NCBI RefSeq assembly: GCF_038051945.1
Contig: NZ_CP150302.1
Span: 2,480,001-2,544,000, forward strand
Length of the DNA stretch: 64,000 nt
Direction: 5' to 3'
From: Paenibacillus sp. FSL H3-0469
GTDB lineage: Bacteria; Bacillota; Bacilli; Paenibacillales; Paenibacillaceae
Shown here: positions 54,451 to 63,740 of the stretch, piece by piece
Layout: each line of letters opens with the position of its first letter
Position numbering within the stretch: the stretch's first letter is position 1
Program-made: the position numbers and the translations under genes
Notes under the pieces: model-generated
What the model was told of the DNA's origin: nothing
What the model saw: only the letters and a program-made list of their open reading frames with translations
Database searches by the model: none

Positions 54451-56295
54451 TTACGCTTGGCTGGCTTGCGCCGCCTTACGTTGCTTCTCTACACGCTCGC
54501 GCTCGCCCTTATTCAGGATCTTTTTGCGCAGACGTACAGATTTAGGAGTGATTTCACAATATTCATCATCGTTCAGGTATTCAAGCGCGCCTTCCAAAGA
54601 GAAGGTACGTGGAGTCTTCATTTTCACAGTGTCATCTTTACCTGAGGTACGCATGTTGGTAAGTGCTTTTTCTTTGCAAATGTTGACGATAATATCGTTA
54701 TCACGAGTATGCTCGCCTACAATCATACCTTCATAAATTTCAGTACCTGCATCCAGGAAGAGAATACCACGATCCTCAACACCAACGATGCCGTATTGAG
54801 TTGTTGTTCCACTTTCGCTTGCTACAAGCACACCCTGATGACGTCCGCCAACTTGGCCGCCAACCAGTGGAGCATAGCTATCGAAGGCATGGTTCATTAC
54901 ACCGTAGCCGCGTGTCAGCGTCAGGAAGTGTGTGTTATAGCCGATCAGGCCGCGTGCCGGAATCAGGAATTCCAGACGGACTTGGCCGGTGCCGTGGTTA
55001 ATCATGTTGACCATCTCGGCTTTGCGGCTGCCCAGACTTTCCATAACGGCACCCATGCTTTCTTCCGGAATGTCAATCATGAGGCGCTCAAGCGGCTCGG
55101 ATCTGACACCATCGATGTCTTTAATGATTACTTGCGGTTTAGACACTTGCATTTCATAACCTTCACGGCGCATATTCTCGATCAGGATACCAAGGTGAAG
55201 CTCACCGCGTCCAGAAACGATAAACGCATCAGGACTGTCAGTTTCATCTACACGCAAGCTCACATCCGTTTCCAGTTCTTTGAACAGACGCTCACGAAGC
55301 TTACGGGAAGTAACCCACTTGCCTTCTTTACCTGCGAACGGGCTGTTGTTCACGAGGAATGTCATCTGCATGGTAGGCTCGTCAATCTTCAAAACAGGCA
55401 GCGCTTCAGGATGCTGCGGATCAGCAATGGTCTCACCGATGTTGATATCCTTGATACCGGCAATAGCCACGATGTCGCCTGCGCCTGCTTCTTCTGTCTC
55501 CACACGCTTCAGACCCTGGAAGCCGAACAGCTTCTCGATACGGGCAGTCTTGCTCTTGCCGTCACGCATGATGACTGTAACGGATTGGCCTTGCTTGATT
55601 ACACCGCGGTTCACGCGGCCAATAGCGATACGGCCCAGGTATTCGTTGTAGTCCATCAGTGTTACCAGGAACTGCAGTGGCTCTTCAACCTTCTCGGTTG
55701 GAGCCGGGATATGCTCAACGATTGTTTCATAAAGCGAAAGCATGGTCTCATCCTGCTTCTCAGCGTTCATGCTCGATGTGCCGTTAAGCGCAGAAGCATA
55801 GACTACAGGGAATTCAAGCTGGTCGTCACTGGCTTCAAGCTCAATGAACAAGTCCAGCACTTCATCAATAACTTCCTTCGGACGCGCAGCCGGACGGTCA
55901 ATCTTGTTCACGACTACGATCGGGGTCAGGTGCTGTTCCAGCGCCTTGCGGAGTACGAACTTGGTCTGCGGCATGCAGCCTTCATAAGCATCAACAACAA
56001 GCAGTACGCCGTCAACCATCTTCATGATCCGTTCTACTTCGCCGCCGAAGTCAGCGTGTCCAGGTGTATCTACGATGTTAATCAGGAACTCTTTATAAGT
56101 AATTGCTGTATTTTTAGCTAGGATTGTAATTCCACGTTCCCGTTCGATATCGTTAGAGTCCATGGCGCGTTCTTGAACGTGCTCGTGTGCGCTGAAAATC
56201 CCGGACTGCTGGAGAAGCTGATCGACGAGCGTTGTTTTACCATGGTCAACGTGGGCAATGATCGCAATGTTACGGATATCTTTTCTTGAATGCAT
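54451..56295 (-). CDS. typA: Ribosome-associated GTPase TypA/BipA
   Basis: This 614-residue translational GTPase starts at ATG 56295 ([19 protein letters not shown]). The G domain has [24 protein letters not shown] and [10 protein letters not shown]. The EF-Tu-like domain II, two EF-G-like domains and the TypA-specific C-terminal domain follow ([25 protein letters not shown]). The family assists ribosome assembly and stress or cold growth. The gene is monocistronic, and the 250-bp leader holds a GAGCG...CGCTTC hairpin with TTTT that could attenuate it. Confidence 0.97.
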   Translation of the reverse strand: MHSRKDIRNIAIIAHVDHGKTTLVDQLLQQSGIFSAHEHVQERAMDSNDIERERGITILAKNTAITYKEFLINIVDTPGHADFGGEVERIMKMVDGVLLVVDAYEGCMPQTKFVLRKALEQHLTPIVVVNKIDRPAARPKEVIDEVLDLFIELEASDDQLEFPVVYASALNGTSSMNAEKQDETMLSLYETIVEHIPAPTEKVEEPLQFLVTLMDYNEYLGRIAIGRVNRGVIKQGQSVTVIMRDGKSKTARIEKLFGFQGLKRVETEEAGAGDIVAIAGIKDINIGETIADPQHPEALPVLKIDEPTMQMTFLVNNSPFAGKEGKWVTSRKLRERLFKELETDVSLRVDETDSPDAFIVSGRGELHLGILIENMRREGYEMQVSKPQVIIKDIDGVRSEPLERLMIDIPEESMGAVMESLGSRKAEMVNMINHGTGQVRLEFLIPARGLIGYNTHFLTLTRGYGVMNHAFDSYAPLVGGQVGGRHQGVLVASESGTTTQYGIVGVEDRGILFLDAGTEIYEGMIVGEHTRDNDIIVNICKEKALTNMRTSGKDDTVKMKTPRTFSLEGALEYLNDDEYCEITPKSVRLRKKILNKGERERVEKQRKAAQASQA

Positions 56296-56549
56296 GATTT
56301 GTATCCAAATCCTCTCATTTATCAAATTAAAACTGTTTAAATTCTTAGCATGTCACGGCAGTCTCACAAAAGAAGCGCCAGGCAGAAAGCCGACGCTCCA
56401 ACATTCCTTAATTTTATAGTGAAAGTACTATGAAAAGCAAGTCTTTTTCTGAAAAAAAACGTTGCCAAGTCCGCTTAAATTTTCTAATTTTGCCTTAAGT
56501 CCGGCTCAGCGGTCTTGAATTGTCCTATCAGTGTGTGCTGACGATCTGT

Positions 56550-57062
56550 TTACCAGCCACCGTTCCACTTCTTGCGGCTTCCCGGTCTGCCTCTTCCCAG
56601 CATCAGCCACAGTCCCGCAGCAACCAGCACAGCGCCGAGCAGATAGAGCGCCCCGGTACCTAATAGGGTGAAGATAACCAGCACTACACTAAGCAATCCA
56701 AGGATAACAGCGGCTGTAGTTAACCCGCCGGTTCTGCCAGAGGCATACAGCGAATATTCATACAGTCCCACTGCGATCCCCAGCAGAAGAACAGGCCATA
56801 AGTGTCTCATGAGGTCCCAGCCCCAGGTATTGCATAAGCCGAAGAGCAAGCCGTACACCGATAGTATGCCCGCTGGAATAAGTACAGATGCAGAAGCGCG
56901 GCGGGTGAAAAAGAGCACATGCAGGAACAGGCCCGGAACCAGAATGATGAGCGGCCATAAGGCCCGTCCCAGAAAACCGAACACCCCCAGCTTGCCCAGC
57001 AAGATCACGAGGCCGGCGGCGGCGATGAACACACCCAGTTTCATGTCATTTTTGGAAGACAT
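56550..57062 (-). CDS. LiaI/LiaF-like polytopic membrane protein
   Basis: This 170-residue protein starts at ATG 57062 after AGGTG. It consists of about six closely spaced hydrophobic segments with few polar loops and ends in a basic tail (GRGRPGSRKKWNGGW). ALWPLIILVPGLFLHVLFF is the LiaI/LiaF-type transmembrane module seen in DUF5668-like proteins of the cell-envelope stress group. There is no sensor kinase nearby. The function is unknown. Confidence 0.6.
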   Translation of the reverse strand: MSSKNDMKLGVFIAAAGLVILLGKLGVFGFLGRALWPLIILVPGLFLHVLFFTRRASASVLIPAGILSVYGLLFGLCNTWGWDLMRHLWPVLLLGIAVGLYEYSLYASGRTGGLTTAAVILGLLSVVLVIFTLLGTGALYLLGAVLVAAGLWLMLGRGRPGSRKKWNGGW

Positions 57063-57159
57063 CTTTCACCTATCCCTTCAACATTTCGTGTCTTTATTTT
57101 ATCTGATAAACGCATAAAACACCATCATTCTTCACACATCGCGGCGGAGCATTCTCCGG

Positions 57160-57210
57160 AAAAAAGAAATAAGGCTGAACCAAAGCCTTCCAGCTTTTGG
57201 TACAGCCTTA
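57160..57210 (-). terminator. Terminator of the left TerC gene
   Basis: A long stem (AAGGCTG..ACCAAA with TTTGGT..CAGCCTT, 57171-57209) is followed on the minus strand by ATTTCTTTTTTC. Confidence 0.8.
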
Positions 57211-57223
57211 TTATTGCCGCTTA

Positions 57224-57883
57224 TCAGCCTGCGGATACTTTCCTGTGCTTCAGCATGCCCGTAACAACCACGATAATGCCCAGCAGCATCGGCAGCATAG
57301 CATGAAGCGACGGCAACAGGAACGAAATCACCGGGCCGAATTTGGCATCCTGCAGCAGCATGTTCCCGGCGGTATACGCCAGAATATAGGCGCCGATGAA
57401 CACCAGCACCGGGAAGCGGTGCAGCCAGCCCACGATAATGCCGCTCCCCCAGACGACAATCGGAATGCTGATCGCAATCCCGATTACGATGAGGGCCAGA
57501 TCCCCTTTGGCAAGCCCGGCAATCGCCAGTACATTATCCAGGCTCATGATGAAGTCCGCCAGCAGGATGGTGCGTACCGACTTCCAGACGCTGGGGCTTC
57601 CCTCAATTCTCAGCTCTTCCTCGTCTTCGAGCAGCAGCTTGAAGGATATCCATAGCAGCAGCATTGCCCCTCCGGCTTCAATATAGGGAATCTTGAGCAA
57701 CAGCACTGCGGCGAAGGTCAGGATACAGCGCAGCGCGACCGCTCCGGCTGCCCCCCACCAGACAGCCAGCTTTCTGTGCTTCTCCGGCAGATTTTTGCTG
57801 GCCATCGCAATGACCATGGCGTTGTCTCCGCTGAGCACCAGATTAATCATTAGAATTTCACCAAGCAGCAATAATGAATCCAT
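57224..57883 (-). CDS. TerC family membrane protein (left copy)
   Basis: This 219-residue protein starts at ATG 57883 (MDSLLLLGEILMINLVLSGDNAMVIAMA) with GGAGG 9 nt upstream. It has seven hydrophobic helices and two TerC acidic motifs, LVLSGDNAMVIAMA and LADFIMSLDNVLAIAGLAKGD. The charged loop LLEDEEELRIEG lies between them. TerC proteins export Mn2+ or other metals, often during secretion of metalloproteins. It is divergent from a second TerC gene 182 bp away, giving an unusual back-to-back pair. Confidence 0.88.
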   Translation of the reverse strand: MDSLLLLGEILMINLVLSGDNAMVIAMASKNLPEKHRKLAVWWGAAGAVALRCILTFAAVLLLKIPYIEAGGAMLLLWISFKLLLEDEEELRIEGSPSVWKSVRTILLADFIMSLDNVLAIAGLAKGDLALIVIGIAISIPIVVWGSGIIVGWLHRFPVLVFIGAYILAYTAGNMLLQDAKFGPVISFLLPSLHAMLPMLLGIIVVVTGMLKHRKVSAG

Positions 57884-58065
57884 CCACTTCAGCCTCCCTG
57901 AACTCCATGTAACTACATGTATGCCGGGGGGCGACAAGCTATGCTTCTTGTCCCGCTATTTTAGAAACTGCGCATGTACGGCCGGATTGCCGCGTATATC
58001 TATAGTCTACGGCCTGACTGGCCGTAAGGGACTGCAAGCCACCAAACCTATAGGAGTGACCCGGG

Positions 58066-58755
58066 ATGAATACATCCGCTATGGATTTCATATTATCTCT
58101 GCTGAATATTGTGTTCCTCGATCTGATTCTGGCAGGCGATAATGCCATCGTCATCGGCCTGGCCGCGCGGAACCTGCAGGGAAAGCGGCAGAAGCAGGCG
58201 ATTCTGCTTGGTACAGGCGGTGCAGTGATCCTACGGATCATCGCGACGATTCTTGTGGTGTGGCTGCTTAAAATTCCATGGCTGCTGGCAATCGGCGGGC
58301 TGCTGCTAATCCTTATAGCTTATAAGCTGCTGTCCGGCGGCAGTGCAGAGACGGATATTCAGGCCGGCGGAACTCTGTGGGCAGCTGTCCGGACGATTGT
58401 GATAGCCGATGCAGCCATGGGACTGGACAACGTTATTGCTGTTGCCGGTGCAGCGAATCATAATATTACGCTAGTGGTGCTGGGATTGCTGATCAGCGTG
58501 CCTATTGTGGTCTGGGGAAGTACCCTGTTTATCCGGTTAATCAACCGGTATCCATGGATTATCTATCACGGGTCAGGCGTACTCGGCTTCACAGCCTCCA
58601 CCATGATTTCCGGCGAGAAGGTCATTGCCCCTTATTTCAAGGCACATCCGCTGCTGCACATTCTGTTCATCGCCGCAGTAATTGCCGGTATCCTGGCTGC
58701 GGGACACTGGAAGCGCCGCCGGACGGACTCCGCTCTTCAGAACCACTCTTCCTGA
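58066..58755 (+). CDS. TerC family membrane protein (right copy)
   Basis: This 229-residue protein has an ATG 58066 that follows AGGAGTGACCC. The TerC motifs are FLDLILAGDNAIVIGLAARNL and IVIADAAMGLDNVIAVAGAANHN, each with the Asp-Asn pair implicated in metal binding. There are about seven helices and a basic C-terminus. It differs clearly from the left copy, so the pair is not a recent duplication. Its end overlaps the convergent thiI gene by 19 bp. Confidence 0.88.
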   Translation: MNTSAMDFILSLLNIVFLDLILAGDNAIVIGLAARNLQGKRQKQAILLGTGGAVILRIIATILVVWLLKIPWLLAIGGLLLILIAYKLLSGGSAETDIQAGGTLWAAVRTIVIADAAMGLDNVIAVAGAANHNITLVVLGLLISVPIVVWGSTLFIRLINRYPWIIYHGSGVLGFTASTMISGEKVIAPYFKAHPLLHILFIAAVIAGILAAGHWKRRRTDSALQNHSS

Positions 58756-60032
58756 AGGCCTGCTTGTGCCGGTACTAAGTCCTCCGGCTTCTCGTTGCCA
58801 TAAGGTGTAATGAGTACGGTCTCGGTTCCGGCAACCGCCGTATCGAGTAACGCCTGATAGCCCGGCAGCGTCGCTTCAATCTTGTCTACAATCCGCATAT
58901 TCGGATTCGTCGTCGGCGATTTGGGCACGAACAGTGTACAGCAATCCTCGTATGGCAGGATGGACAAGTCATACGTACCGATGGTCTGCGAGAGCTCCAC
59001 GATCTCACTCTTGTCCATCATCACCAGCGGACGCAGCAGCGGAAGAGCCGTTGCACGCCCGATCACATTCATGCTGGGCAGAGTCTGGCTGGCCACCTGG
59101 CCCAGACTGTCGCCGGTTATCAGCGCAAGTGCCCCCTCCTTCTCCGCAAGGGCGGTAGCAATCCGCAGCATAGCCCGGCGCATGAGTGTAATAATCAGGT
59201 TATCCTGCCCGATCCCGGTAAAAGAGGTCTGCACCTCCGTGAACGGAACCAGATGCAGCTTGATTACACCAGCATAACGCGACAAGATACGCGCCAAATC
59301 TACAACCTTCTGGCGGGCAAGCTCGCTCGTATAAGGATAGCTGTAAAAGTGAACGCACTCTACCTCCAGCCCCCTGCGCATCGATGACCAGCCCGCAACC
59401 GGACTGTCGATCCCGCCGGAGAGCAGCAGCATAGCCTTGCCGTTCGTTCCCAGCGGGAAGCCGCCGACTCCGGCAATATTCTCGCAGAAAATAAGAGTAT
59501 GCTCTTCACGAATCTCAATCTTCAGCTCCAGATCGGGAGACTTCACATCTACCAGCAGCCCCGGATATCCCTGCAGCAGCGGTGTAGCTATAAGCTTATT
59601 CATCTCTATAGAGCCGTAGGGGAAGCCCTTCCACACCCGGCGCGCGCTAACCTTGAAGCTGGTTCCCGCCGCCGGAGCAATAAGATGGAGGAAGGTCTTG
59701 CTGGCCGCAAGAATATCCTCGAATTCCGGCCGGGAGACCTTCACCGGGCTAATCGAAGCGATCCCGAATACATTTACGAGCGCCTCCGTTAATTCTCCTG
59801 CGGGTTCACCGTTCAATTCGACATAGATCCGTCCGAACTCCCGGGTCAGCTTCACATTAGGATACGGCTTCACCATCTCCTTCACATGCCGCAGTACGGT
59901 CTTCTCGAACCGGCTGCGGTTCTTTCCTTTGAGAATGAACTCCCCGAAGCGCAGCAGGAGCATATCCGCATAGTCCATGCTGCTTCCGTATCCGGCTTTC
60001 TGTGCTCCGCTACCTGTCTCTGTTGTTGTCAT
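58737..60032 (-). CDS. thiI: tRNA 4-thiouridine sulfurtransferase ThiI
   Basis: This protein has up to 431 residues. An NFLD region and a THUMP domain come first. The PP-loop LLSGGIDSPVAGWSSMRRG, near residue 195, activates U8 of tRNA. The C-terminal catalytic-cysteine region is DCCTLFVPKSPTTNP. No rhodanese domain follows, as usual in Bacilli. ThiI uses sulfur from a partner cysteine desulfurase, encoded 3 nt upstream. The ATG at 60032 has a distant GGAGG. The family more often begins at the internal ATG at 59978 (MDYADMLLLRFGEF), which may be the true start. Confidence 0.92.
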   Translation of the reverse strand: MTTTETGSGAQKAGYGSSMDYADMLLLRFGEFILKGKNRSRFEKTVLRHVKEMVKPYPNVKLTREFGRIYVELNGEPAGELTEALVNVFGIASISPVKVSRPEFEDILAASKTFLHLIAPAAGTSFKVSARRVWKGFPYGSIEMNKLIATPLLQGYPGLLVDVKSPDLELKIEIREEHTLIFCENIAGVGGFPLGTNGKAMLLLSGGIDSPVAGWSSMRRGLEVECVHFYSYPYTSELARQKVVDLARILSRYAGVIKLHLVPFTEVQTSFTGIGQDNLIITLMRRAMLRIATALAEKEGALALITGDSLGQVASQTLPSMNVIGRATALPLLRPLVMMDKSEIVELSQTIGTYDLSILPYEDCCTLFVPKSPTTNPNMRIVDKIEATLPGYQALLDTAVAGTETVLITPYGNEKPEDLVPAQAGLQEEWF

Positions 60033-60035
60033 TGG

Positions 60036-61187
60036 TTATTTCATGCCTCCTTCTGCAATCTTCAAGGATTGGACGGCTGCCAGCAGCGACTGCTCCAGCC
60101 GGATCACATCCTGCTGCGTGTGGCTGTCGCCCAGGCTGATCCGTATGCCGCCAAGCGCAGCAGCGGTATCCCTGCCCATCGACAGCAGAATCCGGCTCGG
60201 CTCGGCCAGGCGCGAGGAACAGGCGGAGCGTGTGGCGACCGCCATCCCTAGCTCCTCCAGCCTGCGGGCCAAGACCTCCCCTTTCATGCCGGGGTAAGAG
60301 AAATGAACAATATGCGGCGCCCCGTCCTCCATGCTGTTCAGCACAAGCTCCGGTATCCCTGCTATATAATTCTCCAGCTGTGCCTTGAGCGGACGAATCC
60401 GGGCGCTGAAGGCCTCCCGCTGTTCCCCGCTCATCCGCATGGCCTTGGCTGAAGCTACAATATTAGGCACATTCTCTGTTCCGGCGCGCTTGCCCTGTTC
60501 CTGGGACCCGCCAGTCAACAAGGGAAACAGCGTAACTCCTTCTCTGACATAAAGAATGCCCGTCCCGCGCGGACCGCGTAATTTATGTGCGGACAGGCTG
60601 TACAGATCAGCCTGCCAGGCCTTCAGTTCGACCTCAAGCTTACCGTAGCCCTGCACGCCATCTACATGAAACAGGGTCCGGCGGTTCACCGCCTTGACCT
60701 GTTGTCCGATCTCACGCAGCGGCTGCACCGTGCCGATCTCATTATTCACGTGCATCACACTGACCAGCACGGTATCCGGCCGGACCGCAGCAGCAATCTG
60801 CGAGGGTTCAACTACTCCCTGAGAGTCAGGGGCTACGAAGGTAACCTCCCAGCCCAGCTTTTGCAGCTGAAGACAGCTCTCGTAGACCGAAGGGTGCTCC
60901 AGCTCCGTGGTCACAATATGCCGCCCTCTGCTCTGATACTGCAGCGCAGCCCCTTTGACCGCCAGATTGTTGCTCTCGGTAGCACCCGAGGTGAATATAA
61001 TTTCCTGCGGCAGCACATCAAGCGCAGCTGCGCATACTTCGCGCGCACGCTTGATCAGCTTGTCCGCCTCTTCTCCCGCCCGGTGCAGGGAAGAGGGGTT
61101 GGCGAAGTGCTTCCTCATCACCTGCTCCAGCGTCTGCACTACCTCCTCATAGGGAGGGGCAGCAGCGGCATAATCCCAATACAGCAT
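60036..61187 (-). CDS. nifZ: Cysteine desulfurase (NifS/NifZ type)
   Basis: This 383-residue class V PLP enzyme has FTSGATESNNLAVKG near residue 67, VSVMHVNNEIGTVQPL and the PLP lysine in LSAHKLRGPRGTGILYV. The active cysteine loop is VATRSACSSRLAEP. It takes sulfur from cysteine and, being coupled to thiI with a 3-nt gap, most likely feeds tRNA thiolation, as NifZ does in Bacillus. The lack of neighbouring iscU or suf genes argues against a Fe-S assembly role. Confidence 0.93.
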   Translation of the reverse strand: MLYWDYAAAAPPYEEVVQTLEQVMRKHFANPSSLHRAGEEADKLIKRAREVCAAALDVLPQEIIFTSGATESNNLAVKGAALQYQSRGRHIVTTELEHPSVYESCLQLQKLGWEVTFVAPDSQGVVEPSQIAAAVRPDTVLVSVMHVNNEIGTVQPLREIGQQVKAVNRRTLFHVDGVQGYGKLEVELKAWQADLYSLSAHKLRGPRGTGILYVREGVTLFPLLTGGSQEQGKRAGTENVPNIVASAKAMRMSGEQREAFSARIRPLKAQLENYIAGIPELVLNSMEDGAPHIVHFSYPGMKGEVLARRLEELGMAVATRSACSSRLAEPSRILLSMGRDTAAALGGIRISLGDSHTQQDVIRLEQSLLAAVQSLKIAEGGMK

Positions 61188-61235
61188 ATATCGGCGTTCT
61201 CCTTTGTGGATTAGAATTCATAACTGCTTATATGT

Positions 61236-61298
61236 TGCAAAAAGGATCAAACGGCCTGACCCGCAAAAGAAGCAGGGTGCAGATTCCGTTTGATCCTT
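61236..61298 (-). terminator. Terminator of the lytic transglycosylase gene
   Basis: A 13-bp stem (AAGGATCAAACGG, 61242-61254; its complement 61286-61298) is followed on the minus strand by TTTTTGC. The other strand ends in TTATATTAT, so it may also act rightwards. Confidence 0.8.
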
Positions 61299-61301
61299 AT
61301 A

Positions 61302-62012
61302 TTATACCGCGAATTGGGCGCGGGCGCGTTCTATTTTGGCAATGTAGGCCTGAGTCTCCTTCGGAAGCTCTGAAAGGTTCGCCATAAGCTCAGCATCGCT
61401 GCTGACTCCAAGCTTGTTCACCCTGCCCGGTCCGGCATTATAGGCGGCCAGCGCCATCTTCTCCTGTCCGTCATACCGCTTAAGCTGGTACGAGAGGTAT
61501 CGGACACCGCCGTCAATGCTCTGGGCAGGATCGAAGGGATCGGAGACACCCAGTCCGTTAGCCGTTCCGTCCATTAGCTGCATCAGTCCTTTGGCACCGG
61601 CAGAAGATACAACATTCGGATTGAAGGAGGATTCCGTATCAATAACCGCCTTGATCAGATCAACCGGAACGCCATATTTCGCGCTCGCAGTCTGAATTAG
61701 CTGTTCATAATCTGTCGGCACGGTCTGCGTTATTTCCCCGGAAATGCCGCTATTGGACTCGGCTGCTTCCCCAAGCTGCTGCCACAGCAGATTCTCCACC
61801 GAAGAGTTACCTGCAAGAGCAACATATGTGCTTTTATTGCTGCTGTCAGTGGCTTGAGAGGTCCCCGCCGCCTGCTGAAGCATCGCGGTGAACGCTGCCG
61901 CCGAGGAACCGGTCACTCCGGGGTTCGCTTTGGTATCCTCACGCTTCATGCTTGAGCTTCTTAAGTCTACCCATTTCAACTGACCGCTTGGTGCAGCGGC
62001 ATTGATTGACAT
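61302..62012 (-). CDS. SLT-type lytic transglycosylase
   Basis: In this 236-residue protein the C-terminal ~120 residues form a soluble-lytic-transglycosylase domain: AVIDTESSFNP with the catalytic Glu, AKGLMQLMDGTANGLGV, and ALAAYNAGPGRVNKLG. The N-terminal half is Ser/Thr/Ala-rich and low complexity with no obvious signal peptide, as in the YjbJ-like group of Bacilli. It cleaves glycan strands with 1,6-anhydro ring formation. How it leaves the cell is unclear. It is monocistronic. Confidence 0.87.
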   Translation of the reverse strand: MSINAAAPSGQLKWVDLRSSSMKREDTKANPGVTGSSAAAFTAMLQQAAGTSQATDSSNKSTYVALAGNSSVENLLWQQLGEAAESNSGISGEITQTVPTDYEQLIQTASAKYGVPVDLIKAVIDTESSFNPNVVSSAGAKGLMQLMDGTANGLGVSDPFDPAQSIDGGVRYLSYQLKRYDGQEKMALAAYNAGPGRVNKLGVSSDAELMANLSELPKETQAYIAKIERARAQFAV

Positions 62013-62091
62013 GCATTCATTCCCTCTTTCACACGAAGTCTTATATTTGAACTTTACTATTTATTCACAGCGATTACTATATGCCTAAGCG

Positions 62092-62140
62092 AAAAAACAG
62101 ACCTCAGACCTGCATAGTTAGGTCTGAAAGCCTGTTTTGG
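62092..62140 (-). terminator. Terminator downstream of the DUF4190-like gene
   Basis: A perfect stem TCAGACCT/AGGTCTGA (62104-62111, 62120-62127), extended by AACAG/CTGTT, is followed on the minus strand by TTTTTTCG. Confidence 0.8.
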
Positions 62141-62167
62141 AAATCGGATGTGCAGATTCAGCCGGCT

Positions 62168-62578
62168 CTAACGGGCAAAAGGAATTAAGACAAAATAGCT
62201 TAAAGTGGATACAATCCCCAGCCCCATCGACCAGGCCCCGGCTGATTTTTGTCCTCTGGCATACGCATAATACCCCAGAACAGCGGCAATCGGCCCCAAT
62301 ATAATGGACCAGACGAATAAGGACACGACACCGAAGCCCAGGCCGATGTAGCCAATGCTCCGGTTCTCTCCCTCTCTTACGCCGCCCGTCGTCCGCTCAG
62401 CTTCGCCGCTCCGTTCCATAGTGCTCTGAAGCTGCGACGGGAGCGGACTGAGCTCGGCGGCATACTCCTCATTGTGGCTTCTGTCCCGGCGGGGGTAATC
62501 GACTCTGCTGCGCGGGCGCAGGATAACCTTTCTGCGGGCGGAACGGTCCACTTTGGGTTCATCATTCGGATTATCCAT
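62168..62578 (-). CDS. DUF4190-like membrane protein
   Basis: This 136-residue protein has a hydrophilic, Arg-rich N-terminal 70 residues. Two transmembrane segments (about 78-108 and 115-134) follow, around YYAYARGQKSAGAWSMGLGIVS, the glycine-rich hairpin typical of DUF4190. AAGGAGG precedes the ATG. The function is unknown. It is 13 nt downstream of the DUF1540 gene. Confidence 0.65.
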   Translation of the reverse strand: MDNPNDEPKVDRSARRKVILRPRSRVDYPRRDRSHNEEYAAELSPLPSQLQSTMERSGEAERTTGGVREGENRSIGYIGLGFGVVSLFVWSIILGPIAAVLGYYAYARGQKSAGAWSMGLGIVSTLSYFVLIPFAR

Positions 62579-62591
62579 AAGGGCCTCCTTC

Positions 62592-62807
62592 TCAAGCGTT
62601 CGGCTTGAACGTCAGACAACAGGTTGCGGACGAGGTTCCGGCATGATCATGATGATTACCCGCCGTCAGCTCCTCTGCGTATTCCTCCATGTAACGGCTG
62701 CCTGCATGCTGATCGATCTCAATGACAATTTCCTCGGCACGGCACAGGTTCTGTTCTCCCCAATAATGACAGTTGCTCACACTACATTTCACAAGCGGTT
62801 TTGTCAT
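62592..62807 (-). CDS. DUF1540 cysteine-rich small protein
   Basis: This 71-residue protein starts at ATG 62807 (MTKPLVKCSVSNCHYW), 6 nt after GAGGTG. CSVSNCHYWGEQNLCRAEEIVIEI is the DUF1540 pattern, with three Cys in the first 25 residues and a closing TCCLTFKP pair. The five cysteines suggest a metal site. A His/Glu-rich middle supports this. Function unknown. Confidence 0.85.
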   Translation of the reverse strand: MTKPLVKCSVSNCHYWGEQNLCRAEEIVIEIDQHAGSRYMEEYAEELTAGNHHDHAGTSSATCCLTFKPNA

Positions 62808-62880
62808 AATGATCACCTCGTCATGTATTATGCCCGCTCGGGAAATCAGCTATGCGGCTGACTGCTGCTCACCTGAAAAC

Positions 62881-62928
62881 AAAAAAGACCGCCCCAGCAG
62901 CCATATCGGCAGTTGGGACAGCCTTTTA
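62881..62928 (-). terminator. Terminator of ypuI-like gene
   Basis: On the minus strand GGCTGTCCCA pairs, with G-U pairs, to TGGGGCGGTC and is followed by TTTTTTG, about 30 nt after the stop at 62959. Confidence 0.65.
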
Positions 62929-62958
62929 CAAAAATAAGGTTATAGACCGGACAATGGA

Positions 62959-63456
62959 TTACACCTGATTCTGCATCCGCTTCTCCGTCAAATAATCATT
63001 CTCATAATAAGTCAGATCATCACGCAGTTCCTCATAGACCTTGGTGATCTCCATAATGATATCGCGTGCCGGACGGACAGGCTTCTTGCGGAAACGGATC
63101 GCATCCTGACCGGTATAGGCATAACGTCCATCCTCCGAATAACTCTCATTCTTAGGATAGAAGAAGTTATTAACTCCGAGATGATATACATTATATAGCG
63201 CTTTTTGCGCGAAAGGTTCATCAAAGGTAGCGCGGCGCAGTGCAAGCCCAAGCTTCTCATAAGACATTTCCGAGAACACCAGCAGATGCCGGAGATCGGA
63301 CAAGAACCCCCGATAGAAATGCAGCGTTTCTTCATCCTCTTCGGTAACAAGCTGCGGCAGTGCATGCTCGTTCAGGAACAGTTCCATTTTGTCGATAACG
63401 GATTTAAGCTTCTCTCTCGTCGATTCACACAACTTCTGCACACTTACTGCTGACAT
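62959..63456 (-). CDS. YpuI family (DUF3907) protein
   Basis: This 165-residue soluble protein is mainly helical. LNEHALPQLVTEEDEETLHFYRGFLSDLRHLLVFSE, given here by its HFYRGFLSDLRHLLV core, and NNFFYPKNESYSEDGRYAYTGQDAIRFR match the YpuI/DUF3907 family of Bacilli. There are no catalytic motifs I can name. A GGGGGAGC box precedes the ATG. Function unknown. Confidence 0.8.
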   Translation of the reverse strand: MSAVSVQKLCESTREKLKSVIDKMELFLNEHALPQLVTEEDEETLHFYRGFLSDLRHLLVFSEMSYEKLGLALRRATFDEPFAQKALYNVYHLGVNNFFYPKNESYSEDGRYAYTGQDAIRFRKKPVRPARDIIMEITKVYEELRDDLTYYENDYLTEKRMQNQV

Positions 63457-63740
63457 GGCGGTTGCTCCCCCTTATTGTTCCTTGCATTAGTAGTTGTTAA
63501 TGACACTTAGACATTGTAGCTGTACTCTCTTGATAGTATCACAAAATCTCTTAAGCCTCCACCGTACGGATACCGGAGAAAAATCCTGCTTCTGAAAAGA
63601 ATAGTGCAAGCCCCGGAAGGCGCTTTCTTTTTGATATTAACATAAAACCAAGGACGGCGGTAGCCTTTTCGTAAGATGCATAAAACAGGCTCTTGCTCCG
63701 AACCCTAACCGGTATATGAAACCAAGAAGGAGCGGAAATC

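Noticed and set aside
54709..56121. Open frame of 470 codons opposite typA
   Set aside because: It is antisense to a highly conserved GTPase. It has no recognisable domain and results from codon bias.
57884..58065. Manganese riboswitch (yybP-ykoY) in the divergent TerC region
   Set aside because: The conserved core sequences could not be found on either strand. Only a small hairpin without a U-tract was seen.
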